15,459 nucleotides of DNA from Candidatus Egerieousia excrementavium. Its GTDB lineage: Bacteria > Bacteroidota > Bacteroidia > Bacteroidales > UBA932. This document shows, piece after piece, positions 1 through 7,173 of the stretch. How positions within the stretch are numbered: position 1 is the first letter of the stretch; each line of letters starts with the position of its first letter. Made by a program: the position numbers and the translations under genes. The stretch is taken from the NCBI GenBank assembly GCA_017694275.1, contig JADINB010000003.1, positions 1 to 15,459 on the forward strand, given 5' to 3'. The notes under the pieces were generated by a model. That model was not told the DNA's origin. It saw only the letters and a list, made by a program, of their open reading frames with translations, and ran no database searches.

Positions 1-3000
1 CTTTCATCAAAGTTGTAGCGCGTATTCTGGATGTAAAATTCGATTTGCTGTGGGACAGGCACCGCCGCCGTCTGCGCAGGAGAAAGAGTGTGGCATGGGC
101 CCTCTTTTCTCTGCTGCTGCTTGCCGGACTCTTCGCATACGACTACACACGTACCAAAGTAGAGTATTTCGACAGTTACATAGACTGCTATGGCATACCG
201 CACGGAATATTTCCCGTAAATGACATTTCGCCGCGAGACAGGACATACAAATTTGAGTACCGCCGTATTCCATTAGGTGAAAAGGGGTTCTATTCATGGA
301 GGCTCTCCAGGGTCAAATATGTGAATTCTGCCGGCCAGACAGTTGACCGTACCTCGGAATATGCCTATCCATCCATGGAACTGCTCTATGCCAACGGTAT
401 CCTGACAGAGATCATAAACAAGGACAGGTACGATATCCCTGTGGCGCGCCATATCTATACAAACGACTATGCGGGCAACGTGGCATGTATAGTAGATTTC
501 GAGAATGCCGAGAAACAGGAGGGGAGCCTCTACCTGAGTTCATTGGCCCGGAGTACGGAATCTGATGCGGAGAATCCCGACACAAAACTCAAGATAAAAC
601 GTTTTGTATATACAAGAGACTCTTTGGGCAGGATAATACAGGTGACATACCATTCCAACAACAGCGAAGACCTTGAGGAAAGCGCGATAAGCGATGCAGA
701 AGGTATTTTCGGAGAAAGGTTCGTGCTCGACTCTCTGGGGCGTGTCATATGTGAAACATATCTGAATGCAGACGGCAATATCGTTCCCAACGGCAGCGGA
801 GTTGCCCGGAAAAGGTATACCTACGACAGAGGGAACAACCTCGTAAAGGAGGAATATCTGGATGTCAACGGAAATGCCGTATATAACGGACGCGGATATG
901 CAAGCGTGGAAGCCAAGTTCGACAGCAACGGTAACATGACAGAGTACCGCTACCTTTCTCCAGAGGGAGAGCCATGCTATTATTCAGACGAGCGTATTGC
1001 CGCCGTAAGGCAGAAATATGACAAAAAAGGCAATTGTATTGAGATGGCACTCTTTGATATCGAGGGAGCCCCGTGCATCAACAAATATAACTGGCACAAG
1101 ATGACCTGCAAGTTCGACAAGAAAGGAAATGTCACGGAAACATCGTTCACCGACACAAGTGGAAATGCCTGCATCACTTCAGATATTTTATCAACCTTGC
1201 GTTACAGTTACGACCGGAACAACAGGCCGGTGATGATTGAAACCTATGGTGCCGACGGTGCCCTGTGCATGAACGGTGATGGGGTTGCAAGGATTATGGC
1301 CAAATATGACTCCAACGGCAATCTGGTGGAAACAGCCTATTTCGATACCAAGGGGCAGAGGTGTGTTTCTACCAAATACGGATGGTCCAAGTGCAGGACT
1401 ACGTTCAATTCCAAAAGGCAGGCAACCGGCAACTATTATTACGATGCTCAGGACAACCCCTGTTTCGGCAACGCAAAATATGCTTCCCAGCTTTTGAAAT
1501 ATGATGCGCGCGGAAATATCTGCGAGGTGACAAACTATGACCAGTCAGGCAATCTTTGCGCATCGGAGGATATGGGTGCGATAATGAAATGGAGCCATGA
1601 CGATTACGGCAACATTACGGCCGAAAGTTATTTTGATGCGCAATCTGCCCCGATGTATGTTGGAGGCGTATGTGGCTACAGGTATGAATATGACAAGCGG
1701 GGGCTTCAGAATGCACTTTATTGTCTCGATGGGAACGGTTCGCTTGTCATGAGTGCAGACAGCTGGGCGGCAATTTCCAGGTATGAGTATGACGGGAGAG
1801 GCAATATGGTAAAAGAGAGTTATTTCGATACAGACTCCCTGCCGTGTTACAACAGAAACGGCATCTATTCCATGGCCGTGCATGAGTATGATTCAGACAA
1901 TAACCGTATAAAAACCAGTTATTTCGATACAGACAGCCGCCCTATGCTCATAAGCGAGGGCTATTCGCTTGCAACCTTTGAATATGACAGTAAGAGAAAG
2001 CTTACCGATGCACGATATTTCGATTCCGAGGGCAGGCCATGTTACAACAAGAACGGCTACCATTGGATGAAATACAAGTATGACGAGAAGGGCAATGAAA
2101 TCGAATACGCCTATTATGACGAATATGGCCGACCATACGCGAAACGGGGGCTGGAGCAGAAAATAGTAAAGACTTACGACAGTTTCGGCCGTGAAATCTC
2201 TATAGAATTCATAGGCATTAACGGCCGTCCGGTAAACGGGACCGAAGGGTATAGCAGGAGAGAGTATGAATACAGCCTGAACGGGCAGATTGCCAGCGAA
2301 GCCTATTACGATGCCGGCGGCAATCTGGTTTCCCCGCGGCAGGATGTGGCATGCAGAACCTGTTACAAATATGATGAACGCGGAAATCTCATAAGGAGCG
2401 ACTATTACGACGAACAGAACCGCCTGAGCTGCAAGTTCGGGTGTGCCACAAAAATCAGAGAGTATGATGAAAAGAACAGACTTGCAAAAGTGGTAACTTA
2501 CGATGAACTCGGGGCCCTTATAGGCGGGTACTATGGCAAGCCTGTTGAAATTTACAGATATAACGACCGTAACGAAATAGAATCCATAGATTTGTGCAAT
2601 AGCGCAGATGAAGGCGACATTTACGTTACCATGCGTTTTGCCTACGAAAGGGGAAAAGTTGTAAGGGTTGGATATTATGACAGTAACGGCTCTCCAGCAG
2701 TGATGCTTGTCAAAGAGATAGACGCTGCACACCCCTTTGCGGAAATGGAGATGGAATATAATGGACTGGGCACTCTCAAAAGAATATCATATTACGATGA
2801 AAACGGGGAGCTGTATGATGGCGAACCCGGATATTCGGTTGCTGTCAGGACTGACAGCATAGGAAAGGGCAGGGTAGTGACATCATCAGTATATGACAGC
2901 AAGGGCAAGGCCGTAAACAACAAGGTCAACAACATACACCGTACTGTTGTTGTCTATAATGAAATGGGGCTTGTCTCCGAACAGAGTTATTACGACCAGA

Positions 3001-3494
3001 ACGGCAATCTGGCGGTTACACCATGGAGATGGGCCAGAAGATTCTGGGATTACAATGCCAGGGGCGAATTGCAGAAAGAGACTGGCTATGTTTACGTAAA
3101 CGGGGAGTTTGTAATTGAAACCTACGGGAACAATGTTCCCGAAAAGCCTGCCGTAGCAACAGATATTCCGGAAAATGAATCTGTTACAATTCTTCTTAGC
3201 GTAGAAAACTACGGACAGATGTATGAAGCCGGTTTCCGCAATAACTATCGCATCCTTGAATGGAACGAATGGAACATGTATCAGGGGCTCGACAGTTTTA
3301 CAGAAGCCTTTATGAAATCCAGGAACAGGGAAAAGAGGCTGTTGCTTTTCTCTGAAGATACCGGAGAGGTTACAGAATACTCGTTTTCTTCTGAATCCTT
3401 GAATGCTAGGGTTATGGATTACAATGACAGGAGCGGTGAAACGTTCGCCAGACTTTCAGGCATATATGAAAAGTGGAAATCGGAGAACAGATGA
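1..3494 (+). CDS. Membrane-anchored YD-repeat protein, probable TIR receptor-like fusion (5' partial)
   Basis: The reading frame is open to the left edge, so the TTG at 45 is not the start and the gene continues upstream. Residue 1 here is the codon at position 3. Residues 1-18 (FIKVVARILDVKFDLLWD) resemble the segment that ends the TIR domain and begins the linker in Bacteroides TIR proteins; this is from memory of the family, and the TIR fold itself lies outside the window. A basic patch (RHRRRLRRRK, positions 57-86) precedes one hydrophobic helix (about residues 29-48), which predicts N-terminus inside and C-terminus in the periplasm. Residues ~203-1039 are about 25 imperfect repeats of 31-33 residues with the pattern YD-x2-GN-x5-YFD-x2-G-x-PC. 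Residues ~1057-1132 look PDZ-like (MYEAGF, then ILEWNEW). There is no Rhs core, DPxG autocleavage motif or toxin tip, so this is not a classical Rhs toxin. The gene is followed by a strong terminator. Its function is unknown; a sensor role is inferred. Confidence 0.8.
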   Translation, partial: FIKVVARILDVKFDLLWDRHRRRLRRRKSVAWALFSLLLLAGLFAYDYTRTKVEYFDSYIDCYGIPHGIFPVNDISPRDRTYKFEYRRIPLGEKGFYSWRLSRVKYVNSAGQTVDRTSEYAYPSMELLYANGILTEIINKDRYDIPVARHIYTNDYAGNVACIVDFENAEKQEGSLYLSSLARSTESDAENPDTKLKIKRFVYTRDSLGRIIQVTYHSNNSEDLEESAISDAEGIFGERFVLDSLGRVICETYLNADGNIVPNGSGVARKRYTYDRGNNLVKEEYLDVNGNAVYNGRGYASVEAKFDSNGNMTEYRYLSPEGEPCYYSDERIAAVRQKYDKKGNCIEMALFDIEGAPCINKYNWHKMTCKFDKKGNVTETSFTDTSGNACITSDILSTLRYSYDRNNRPVMIETYGADGALCMNGDGVARIMAKYDSNGNLVETAYFDTKGQRCVSTKYGWSKCRTTFNSKRQATGNYYYDAQDNPCFGNAKYASQLLKYDARGNICEVTNYDQSGNLCASEDMGAIMKWSHDDYGNITAESYFDAQSAPMYVGGVCGYRYEYDKRGLQNALYCLDGNGSLVMSADSWAAISRYEYDGRGNMVKESYFDTDSLPCYNRNGIYSMAVHEYDSDNNRIKTSYFDTDSRPMLISEGYSLATFEYDSKRKLTDARYFDSEGRPCYNKNGYHWMKYKYDEKGNEIEYAYYDEYGRPYAKRGLEQKIVKTYDSFGREISIEFIGINGRPVNGTEGYSRREYEYSLNGQIASEAYYDAGGNLVSPRQDVACRTCYKYDERGNLIRSDYYDEQNRLSCKFGCATKIREYDEKNRLAKVVTYDELGALIGGYYGKPVEIYRYNDRNEIESIDLCNSADEGDIYVTMRFAYERGKVVRVGYYDSNGSPAVMLVKEIDAAHPFAEMEMEYNGLGTLKRISYYDENGELYDGEPGYSVAVRTDSIGKGRVVTSSVYDSKGKAVNNKVNNIHRTVVVYNEMGLVSEQSYYDQNGNLAVTPWRWARRFWDYNARGELQKETGYVYVNGEFVIETYGNNVPEKPAVATDIPENESVTILLSVENYGQMYEAGFRNNYRILEWNEWNMYQGLDSFTEAFMKSRNREKRLLLFSEDTGEVTEYSFSSESLNARVMDYNDRSGETFARLSGIYEKWKSENR
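609..3116 (+). repeat. Coding tandem repeats, about 25 units of 93-99 bp (YD-type)
   Basis: Successive units begin with a YD or FD dipeptide followed by x2-GN, and carry a Y/F-F/Y-D motif about 10 residues later. The period is 31-33 residues. Most units have diverged, but some neighbours are still near-identical in DNA: an 18-base string starting agttatttcgat occurs at 1818-1835 and again at 1917-1934, exactly 99 bases (33 codons) apart. That suggests relatively recent duplication or gene conversion in the middle of the array. Units at both ends are more degenerate. Confidence 0.8.
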
Positions 3495-3520
3495 CATTGG
3501 AATATTGTGTACAAAAATAA

Positions 3521-3558
3521 AAATGCTGCGGAATATTCTCCCGCAGCATTTTTATTTT
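3521..3558 (+). terminator. Rho-independent terminator of the YD-repeat gene
   Basis: A perfect 11-bp stem (3521-3531, aaatgctgcgg, pairing with 3541-3551, ccgcagcattt) encloses a 9-base loop and is followed by a T-rich tract. It lies 27 bases after the stop codon. An A-rich stretch precedes the stem, so it could also act on transcripts from the other strand. Confidence 0.85.
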
Positions 3559-3581
3559 AAATTTCATTTACAATCACGCTG
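3552..3581 (+). repeat. Hairpin repeat, copy A
   Basis: This 30-bp element is identical to copy B (3631-3660) at 28 of 30 positions. Its core reads TAAAT-TTC-ATTTA, a 5-bp stem with a three-base loop. The two bases that differ from copy B sit opposite each other in the stem, so base pairing is kept. It begins just after the terminator stem. Confidence 0.6.
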
Positions 3582-3630
3582 CGTCTCGGCATTGTCTGAA
3601 CAAGTTCTGCCACTGCTCTCAACTTGCAGT

Positions 3631-3660
3631 TTATTTTAAACTTCGTTTACAATCACGCTG
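3631..3660 (+). repeat. Hairpin repeat, copy B
   Basis: This is the second copy of the 30-bp element, 79 bases after copy A. The core is TAAAC-TTC-GTTTA, and the stem extends outward as attttaaac/gtttacaat with a single mismatch. A 17-base part of it (3635-3651) recurs exactly at 5643-5659, upstream of the GH84 gene. Confidence 0.6.
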
Positions 3661-3785
3661 ACGGTGTGTCATAATTGCAAACTGCTGCGTTATTTTCGGA
3701 ATTCGGGCTAAGTCATTTACTCCAGTAAACTCCTGTCTCCCTCATCCTCAATGCCTTGCATTTTGCTAATTCTTACACACCTTAA

Positions 3786-3823
3786 TGGGGCTGCATCAAA
3801 ACATTCATTTTGACACAGCCCCA
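3786..3823 (-). terminator. Long hairpin, probable terminator of the GH84 gene
   Basis: The arms 3786-3801 (tggggctgcatcaaaa) and 3808-3823 (ttttgacacagcccca) pair over 16 positions with two mismatches, around a 6-base loop. The GH84 stop codon (complement of 3805-3807) is in the loop and its last codons are in one arm. No long T-run follows in the minus direction, so the terminator role is inferred from stem strength and location. Confidence 0.6.
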
Positions 3824-5607
3824 CTTTCAAGCAGAGTGTCAAAAGCGGGTACAAGGCGCTTAGTACCGCATTTTACACCGGGTTGTCTATGGTCGCGGTT
3901 TGAAGAGGCATCTGTAATCTCCATCAGTTTTTTCAATGCTTTTGCATGTGTGTATGCCCTCTTGAAGGCCGCTTCATCATTATTTGCCCTGGCTTCCACA
4001 GTTTCAAGCACCTTGCAGCCATATTCGCCCAGCAGTTTGAAATAGTAGAGCCAGGGAGTCATTTCCTCTACAAGCGGGCGGTTTTCATCTGTGGTGAGCA
4101 GAATATCCGATGCTTCGATAATATTGTTACACTCTTGGTAAACCGTGTTCCAAGCCTGTTCGTCTTTCTTTCCGGTTGCGGCAAACTCCTTTACCAAAGC
4201 ATCCAGGGCAGGGGCAATCTCTTCAGATTCCATGCGCTGGAAGTTGTGGCCGTTAGGGCCGAGATCTGAATTGTGAGAGGCAAATGTCTTAAGATATCCG
4301 GCATTTTCCGGCATAAGGTCCCTGATGGCCTGAAGCCATGATGCATGGCTGTCGTACTGCTCCATGTTCCATGTATAGTCTGCAATGCTCTGTATCGCAA
4401 TCTTGGATGCTTCTGCATACTCCATGGGATTTGAGACAAAAGCAGATATGTCATCTTTTATGTCAAGCCCGTTTCCGTAAACTTCGCCCATGAGCAGATG
4501 CGGCTGCACATAGTCTGAAACGGGGAAGTTCCACCAGATGAAAGCCTTGCGTCTGATAAGGGGATTCACAAAGTCTAAAGTCTCCATATCTATTGTCTCT
4601 ACTACCTTGTCGCCTGTCCACATTACCAGGATATCTTCGTTCAGTTTCTCGCCAAGCGTGGTAAGGTATCCGCCTTCAACCTTTGCCCATGACTTGTTGT
4701 ATTCGGTAGGGCACATTACCAGAGGGGCCACATCGTGCTTTGTCTGTATGAAGTTGTCGTCTATGTAATTGAGAAGTTCAGCCTGCTTGTCGGCCTTGGT
4801 GCCCTCACCAGAGATGTCATCGAAAAAGACTGCGAATCCGCGTACTCCCAGCTGATACATGTGTTCGAACTTCTGCAGCAGGCTGTCGCGGTCCTCATTG
4901 TTCCATTTTATATCCTGACCCGGATGTATTGCCCAGTAGAATATGACATTGTTGTCAGCCGCAGCCTGCACGAGCTCTTTCATCTGCGCCGCTTCCTGTT
5001 CGGGGTAAGGCTTGCGCCAGTTGGGGGTTCTGTGGTACGGGTCATCCTTGGGCCCGTAAATATAGACATTCATCTTGTTCTTCCCGTAAAACTCCAACTG
5101 TCTGAGTCTTGCCTGATGGCTCCATGGTTTGCCGTAGAATCCTTCCACAACTCCCCTGTATGGAACGTCGGGGTAGTCTGTAATTTCCACTACCGGGAGT
5201 TTTCCGTTTTCTGCAAGCTGGAGCAGAGTCTGGACTCCGTAATAGATACCGCGCCTGTCTGCACCTGCTATTACAATTTTTTCATCATCTATCTTGAGAT
5301 AGTATCCTTCGCTTTTCTGGGGGATCACGCGTGAGAATTTCCTTACAGACTTGTCGCCTTTTGCTCCGACATAGATTCCAAATCCAGCCTTCTCTGCACT
5401 GTATGGCAGGAATGAATAGAGCAGTTTCAGCGCAGGAATATCTGCGCCCTCTTCAAATACGTATGTCCTGTAGTCGGATGGGATGGCAATGCTGTCTCCT
5501 GTCGCAATCAGTTGCTGCGGAGTAGGGTGGAGGTATTTCTCCCCAGCCAGCATTGGCACTGATAATAAAAATGCCATGGATAATAATAAGATTGATCTGG
5601 TTTTCAT
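3805..5607 (-). CDS. Secreted GH84 beta-N-acetylglucosaminidase (O-GlcNAcase-like), short form
   Basis: This 600-residue hexosaminidase is predicted to remove terminal beta-linked GlcNAc from glycans or glycoproteins by substrate-assisted catalysis. Residues 1-~22 are a Sec signal peptide ending in PMLAG. An N-terminal GH20b-like domain (~25-140) is followed by the GH84 barrel from VVEGFYGKPW onward. The catalytic Asp pair is D263-D264 in FFDDISGEG. Substrate-pocket motifs WWNFPVSDY and HNSDLGPNGH are intact. The sequence follows the Bacteroides thetaiotaomicron BT4395 enzyme closely through its helical domain (QPGVK), then stops about 140 residues early, so the C-terminal domain is absent. 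The final residues (GAVSK) are encoded by one arm of the terminator-like hairpin, which hints at a 3' deletion. It is transcribed alone, divergently from the ferredoxin gene, and no clear -7/-33 promoter was found for it. The catalytic assignment is very secure; whether the short form is functional is open. Confidence 0.95.
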   Translation of the reverse strand: MKTRSILLLSMAFLLSVPMLAGEKYLHPTPQQLIATGDSIAIPSDYRTYVFEEGADIPALKLLYSFLPYSAEKAGFGIYVGAKGDKSVRKFSRVIPQKSEGYYLKIDDEKIVIAGADRRGIYYGVQTLLQLAENGKLPVVEITDYPDVPYRGVVEGFYGKPWSHQARLRQLEFYGKNKMNVYIYGPKDDPYHRTPNWRKPYPEQEAAQMKELVQAAADNNVIFYWAIHPGQDIKWNNEDRDSLLQKFEHMYQLGVRGFAVFFDDISGEGTKADKQAELLNYIDDNFIQTKHDVAPLVMCPTEYNKSWAKVEGGYLTTLGEKLNEDILVMWTGDKVVETIDMETLDFVNPLIRRKAFIWWNFPVSDYVQPHLLMGEVYGNGLDIKDDISAFVSNPMEYAEASKIAIQSIADYTWNMEQYDSHASWLQAIRDLMPENAGYLKTFASHNSDLGPNGHNFQRMESEEIAPALDALVKEFAATGKKDEQAWNTVYQECNNIIEASDILLTTDENRPLVEEMTPWLYYFKLLGEYGCKVLETVEARANNDEAAFKRAYTHAKALKKLMEITDASSNRDHRQPGVKCGTKRLVPAFDTLLESGAVSK

Positions 5608-5642
5608 TACAATTGTTTTTGTATTTTTATGTTAGATTTCAG

Positions 5643-5659
5643 TTTAAACTTCGTTTACA
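5643..5659. repeat. Hairpin repeat core, copy C
   Basis: These 17 bases (tttaaacttcgtttaca) are identical to 3635-3651 in copy B, with the same TAAAC-TTC-GTTTA stem-loop. Outside this core the match fades. With copies A and B it brackets the GH84 gene. Confidence 0.5.
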
Positions 5660-5679
5660 TTTGCATATTGTTTTGCAAA
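5660..5679. promoter_or_regulatory. Possible operator: inverted repeat TTTGCA-N8-TGCAAA
   Basis: The arms 5660-5665 and 5674-5679 form a perfect 6-bp inverted repeat in the region between the divergent GH84 and ferredoxin genes. Such a site could bind a dimeric regulator of either gene. The arms are short in AT-rich DNA, so chance is a real alternative. Confidence 0.25.
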
Positions 5680-5706
5680 GAAAAGAATTTTGGAGAAAAT
5701 ATTCCT

Positions 5707-5714
5707 TATTTTTG
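5707..5714 (+). promoter_or_regulatory. -7 element of the ferredoxin gene (TATTTTTG)
   Basis: This is a perfect match to the Bacteroidetes -7 consensus TAnnTTTG, 36 bases before the ATG at 5751. No well-spaced -33 TTTG is present; the nearest TTTG motifs are 14 and 31 bases upstream. Confidence 0.4.
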
Positions 5715-5750
5715 AAAGCGCGTTTTACACTATTTTTTAACAATCTGTAT

Positions 5751-6578
5751 ATGGGAAAATATACTAAGGTCACGGCGCTCTATTTCAGCCCTACGCATAC
5801 TACAAAAAAGGTTGTGGAAAAGATTGCAGCCTCACTGGCAGAAATGCTGGGGATAGAATGCGATTCAATTGACATTACTACGCCTGAATCCCGCAAGAAA
5901 CAGATAATCTTCAATAGTAACAATATTGTTATCTTTGGTTCTCCGGTCTATATAGGCCGTCTTCCCAATCTTATTTCACCATATTTCAAGACATTTGCAG
6001 GAAATGGCGCAACTGCGGTTGCCGTTGTAGTGTACGGAAACCGTGCATATGACGATGCCCTTGCAGAGGCGCGCGACATATTGCTTTCAGACGGATTCAA
6101 ATGTGTTGCCGCCGCAGCATTCATAGGTGAACATTCATTTTCAAGGATATTGGGGGGAGGACGGCCAGATGATGCAGATCTTGAGATTGCAGCCCGATAT
6201 GCAAGGCGCATATATGAAAAACTTTCAGATGGAAAGGCAGGGGAGGTGTTTGCAGTTCCAGGCAACCCTGAAGCGTTGAGAGCTTTTTATCATGCTACTG
6301 ACAAAAACGGTTCGTCTGTAGATATCAGAAAGGTAAAACCACAGACAGACAAGTCATTATGTAACAATTGCGGTTTCTGCGCCTCTATTTGTCCGATGGG
6401 ATCCATAAATCCTGCCGACTGTTCAGACATAACAGGAATCTGCATAAAGTGCTGTGCTTGTGTAAAGCGCTGTCCGAATAACGCAAAATATTTCGATGAT
6501 CCTGATTATCTGGGACACAAGAGCCTCTTGGAAGAGAAGTTCGCTTCTATGCGCAAAAATCCGGAACTGTATGTCTGA
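5751..6578 (+). CDS. EFR1-family flavodoxin/ferredoxin fusion protein
   Basis: This 275-residue cytoplasmic redox protein has an N-terminal flavodoxin-like domain and a C-terminal two-cluster ferredoxin domain. The FMN phosphate loop is SPTHTTKK at residues 13-20, and further flavodoxin motifs are FGSPVYIGR and VVYGNRAYDD. Two 4Fe-4S motifs follow the pattern CxxCxxCxxxCP: C204, C207, C210, C214 and C231, C234, C237, C241. An extra cysteine (C235) sits inside the second motif. The frame stays open upstream, but the ATG at 5751 is chosen because the family starts with a short lead into the first beta strand (KVTALYFSP) and a -7 element lies just before it. It is monocistronic, diverges from the GH84 gene and converges on the lipoprotein gene. 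Members of this family are presumed electron carriers; the partner enzyme is unknown and nothing nearby suggests one. Confidence 0.9.
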   Translation: MGKYTKVTALYFSPTHTTKKVVEKIAASLAEMLGIECDSIDITTPESRKKQIIFNSNNIVIFGSPVYIGRLPNLISPYFKTFAGNGATAVAVVVYGNRAYDDALAEARDILLSDGFKCVAAAAFIGEHSFSRILGGGRPDDADLEIAARYARRIYEKLSDGKAGEVFAVPGNPEALRAFYHATDKNGSSVDIRKVKPQTDKSLCNNCGFCASICPMGSINPADCSDITGICIKCCACVKRCPNNAKYFDDPDYLGHKSLLEEKFASMRKNPELYV

Positions 6579-6597
6579 GATGCCGGTGGCGGAAGAT

Positions 6598-7047
6598 TTA
6601 CTTTACCCTTGTAAGTTTGTAGTCTGACTCGGGAGATGGTTTTTCAAAATTCTCATCGAGCAGAAGCAGGCTGTTTTCGCTCTTGTCATATAGAAAATTG
6701 AATATGACATTGCCGCTGGCCTCGTCGCACACCAACTGCCAGAGAGTCGCATCATTGTCTGAGGGAATTCCACGCTGGGTGTAGCGTTTTCCTGTATATG
6801 TGACAGCATCTTTTTTCCCTTTAGGGTTGTCTGCCGCCGAAAGTTGCAGTGTAAACGTACCGTCTCCACTGTGTACCCTGTATTTTAAAGTAAGCAGGTA
6901 ATTTGTCTTCACCGAATCCGCTACAGTCCCTTCAAACTGCACTTTTTGCCACGGACCGTAATAGGCAGTGGCCATATTGCGCTCATGTATGCCGCATGAA
7001 ACGGTCAGTAACATGGCAAGAATCAGTATCTGAAAGCTCCTTTTCAT
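6598..7047 (-). CDS. NlpE-like lipoprotein
   Basis: This protein of 149 residues begins with MKRSFQILILAMLLTVSCG, a lipoprotein signal peptide with the lipobox L-T-V-S-C; Cys18 would be lipidated after cleavage. The remaining ~130 residues look like a small beta-barrel of the NlpE N-terminal type: a short W-x-x-V-x-F-x-G opening, alternating hydrophobic strands ending in dgtFtLqL, a central G-x-R-Y segment, and a closing L-L-L-L-D-x-N motif before the final strand. The CxxC motif of E. coli NlpE is not present, so a copper or adhesion-sensing role should not be assumed. The gene converges on the ferredoxin gene with 19 bases between the stop codons, and diverges from the outer-membrane protein gene. 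The lipoprotein call is strong and the NlpE assignment moderate. Confidence 0.75.
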   Translation of the reverse strand: MKRSFQILILAMLLTVSCGIHERNMATAYYGPWQKVQFEGTVADSVKTNYLLTLKYRVHSGDGTFTLQLSAADNPKGKKDAVTYTGKRYTQRGIPSDNDATLWQLVCDEASGNVIFNFLYDKSENSLLLLDENFEKPSPESDYKLTRVK

Positions 7048-7130
7048 ATAATACAGGTCAATGCAAGAATTTTGCCATTTTCATCTCTGAATTTGCAAAA
7101 AAAAAATAAGGAAATCCGGAGTATTAGACT

Positions 7131-7138
7131 TATCTTTG
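7131..7138 (+). promoter_or_regulatory. -7 element of the outer-membrane protein gene (TATCTTTG)
   Basis: This is a perfect TAnnTTTG match located 35 bases before the ATG at 7174, which supports that start. No clear -33 element lies at the expected distance; a poly-A tract of 10-12 bases ends about 22 bases upstream. Confidence 0.45.
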
Positions 7139-7173
7139 ATTCAGAAAACAAAATTATCCAAAACTTGCATATT

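Larger units (their letters stand above)
3495..3804. other. Gene-free spacer of 310 bp with terminator, hairpin repeats and small palindromes
   Basis: No convincing gene is visible on either strand. The spacer holds the terminator at 3521-3558, two copies of a 30-bp hairpin repeat at 3552-3581 and 3631-3660, and the left arm of a long hairpin at 3786-3823. The stretch 3661-3780 contains small palindromes (tttact-cc-agtaaa near 3715-3730 and aatgc-ctt-gcatt near 3750-3765). It has the look of an interspersed intergenic repeat, but this could not be checked against a genome. Confidence 0.55.

Noticed and set aside
45..47. TTG at 45 as the start of the large repeat gene
   Set aside because: The frame has no stop back to the left edge, and the residues before it look like the continuation of a TIR-linker region. 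The gene is treated as 5' partial.
1893..2732. A 279-codon open frame on the minus strand inside the repeat gene
   Set aside because: It is antisense to clearly coding repeats. Its hydrophobic composition is what the reverse complement of YD-rich codons gives, and no start context or family match is visible.
609..3494. Rhs/YD polymorphic toxin with a variable C-terminal toxin
   Set aside because: There is no Rhs core with the autocleavage DPxG-type motif, no toxin-like tip and no small immunity gene after it. A terminator follows directly, and the protein has a transmembrane anchor.
4191..5334. Several open frames overlapping the GH84 gene on both strands
   Set aside because: They overlap a well-supported enzyme gene with intact catalytic motifs, and their products have no recognisable domains.
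5553..5750. Extended N-terminus of the ferredoxin protein from an in-frame start at 5553
   Set aside because: It would overlap the divergent GH84 start and the -7 element, and it adds 66 residues not found in EFR1 proteins.
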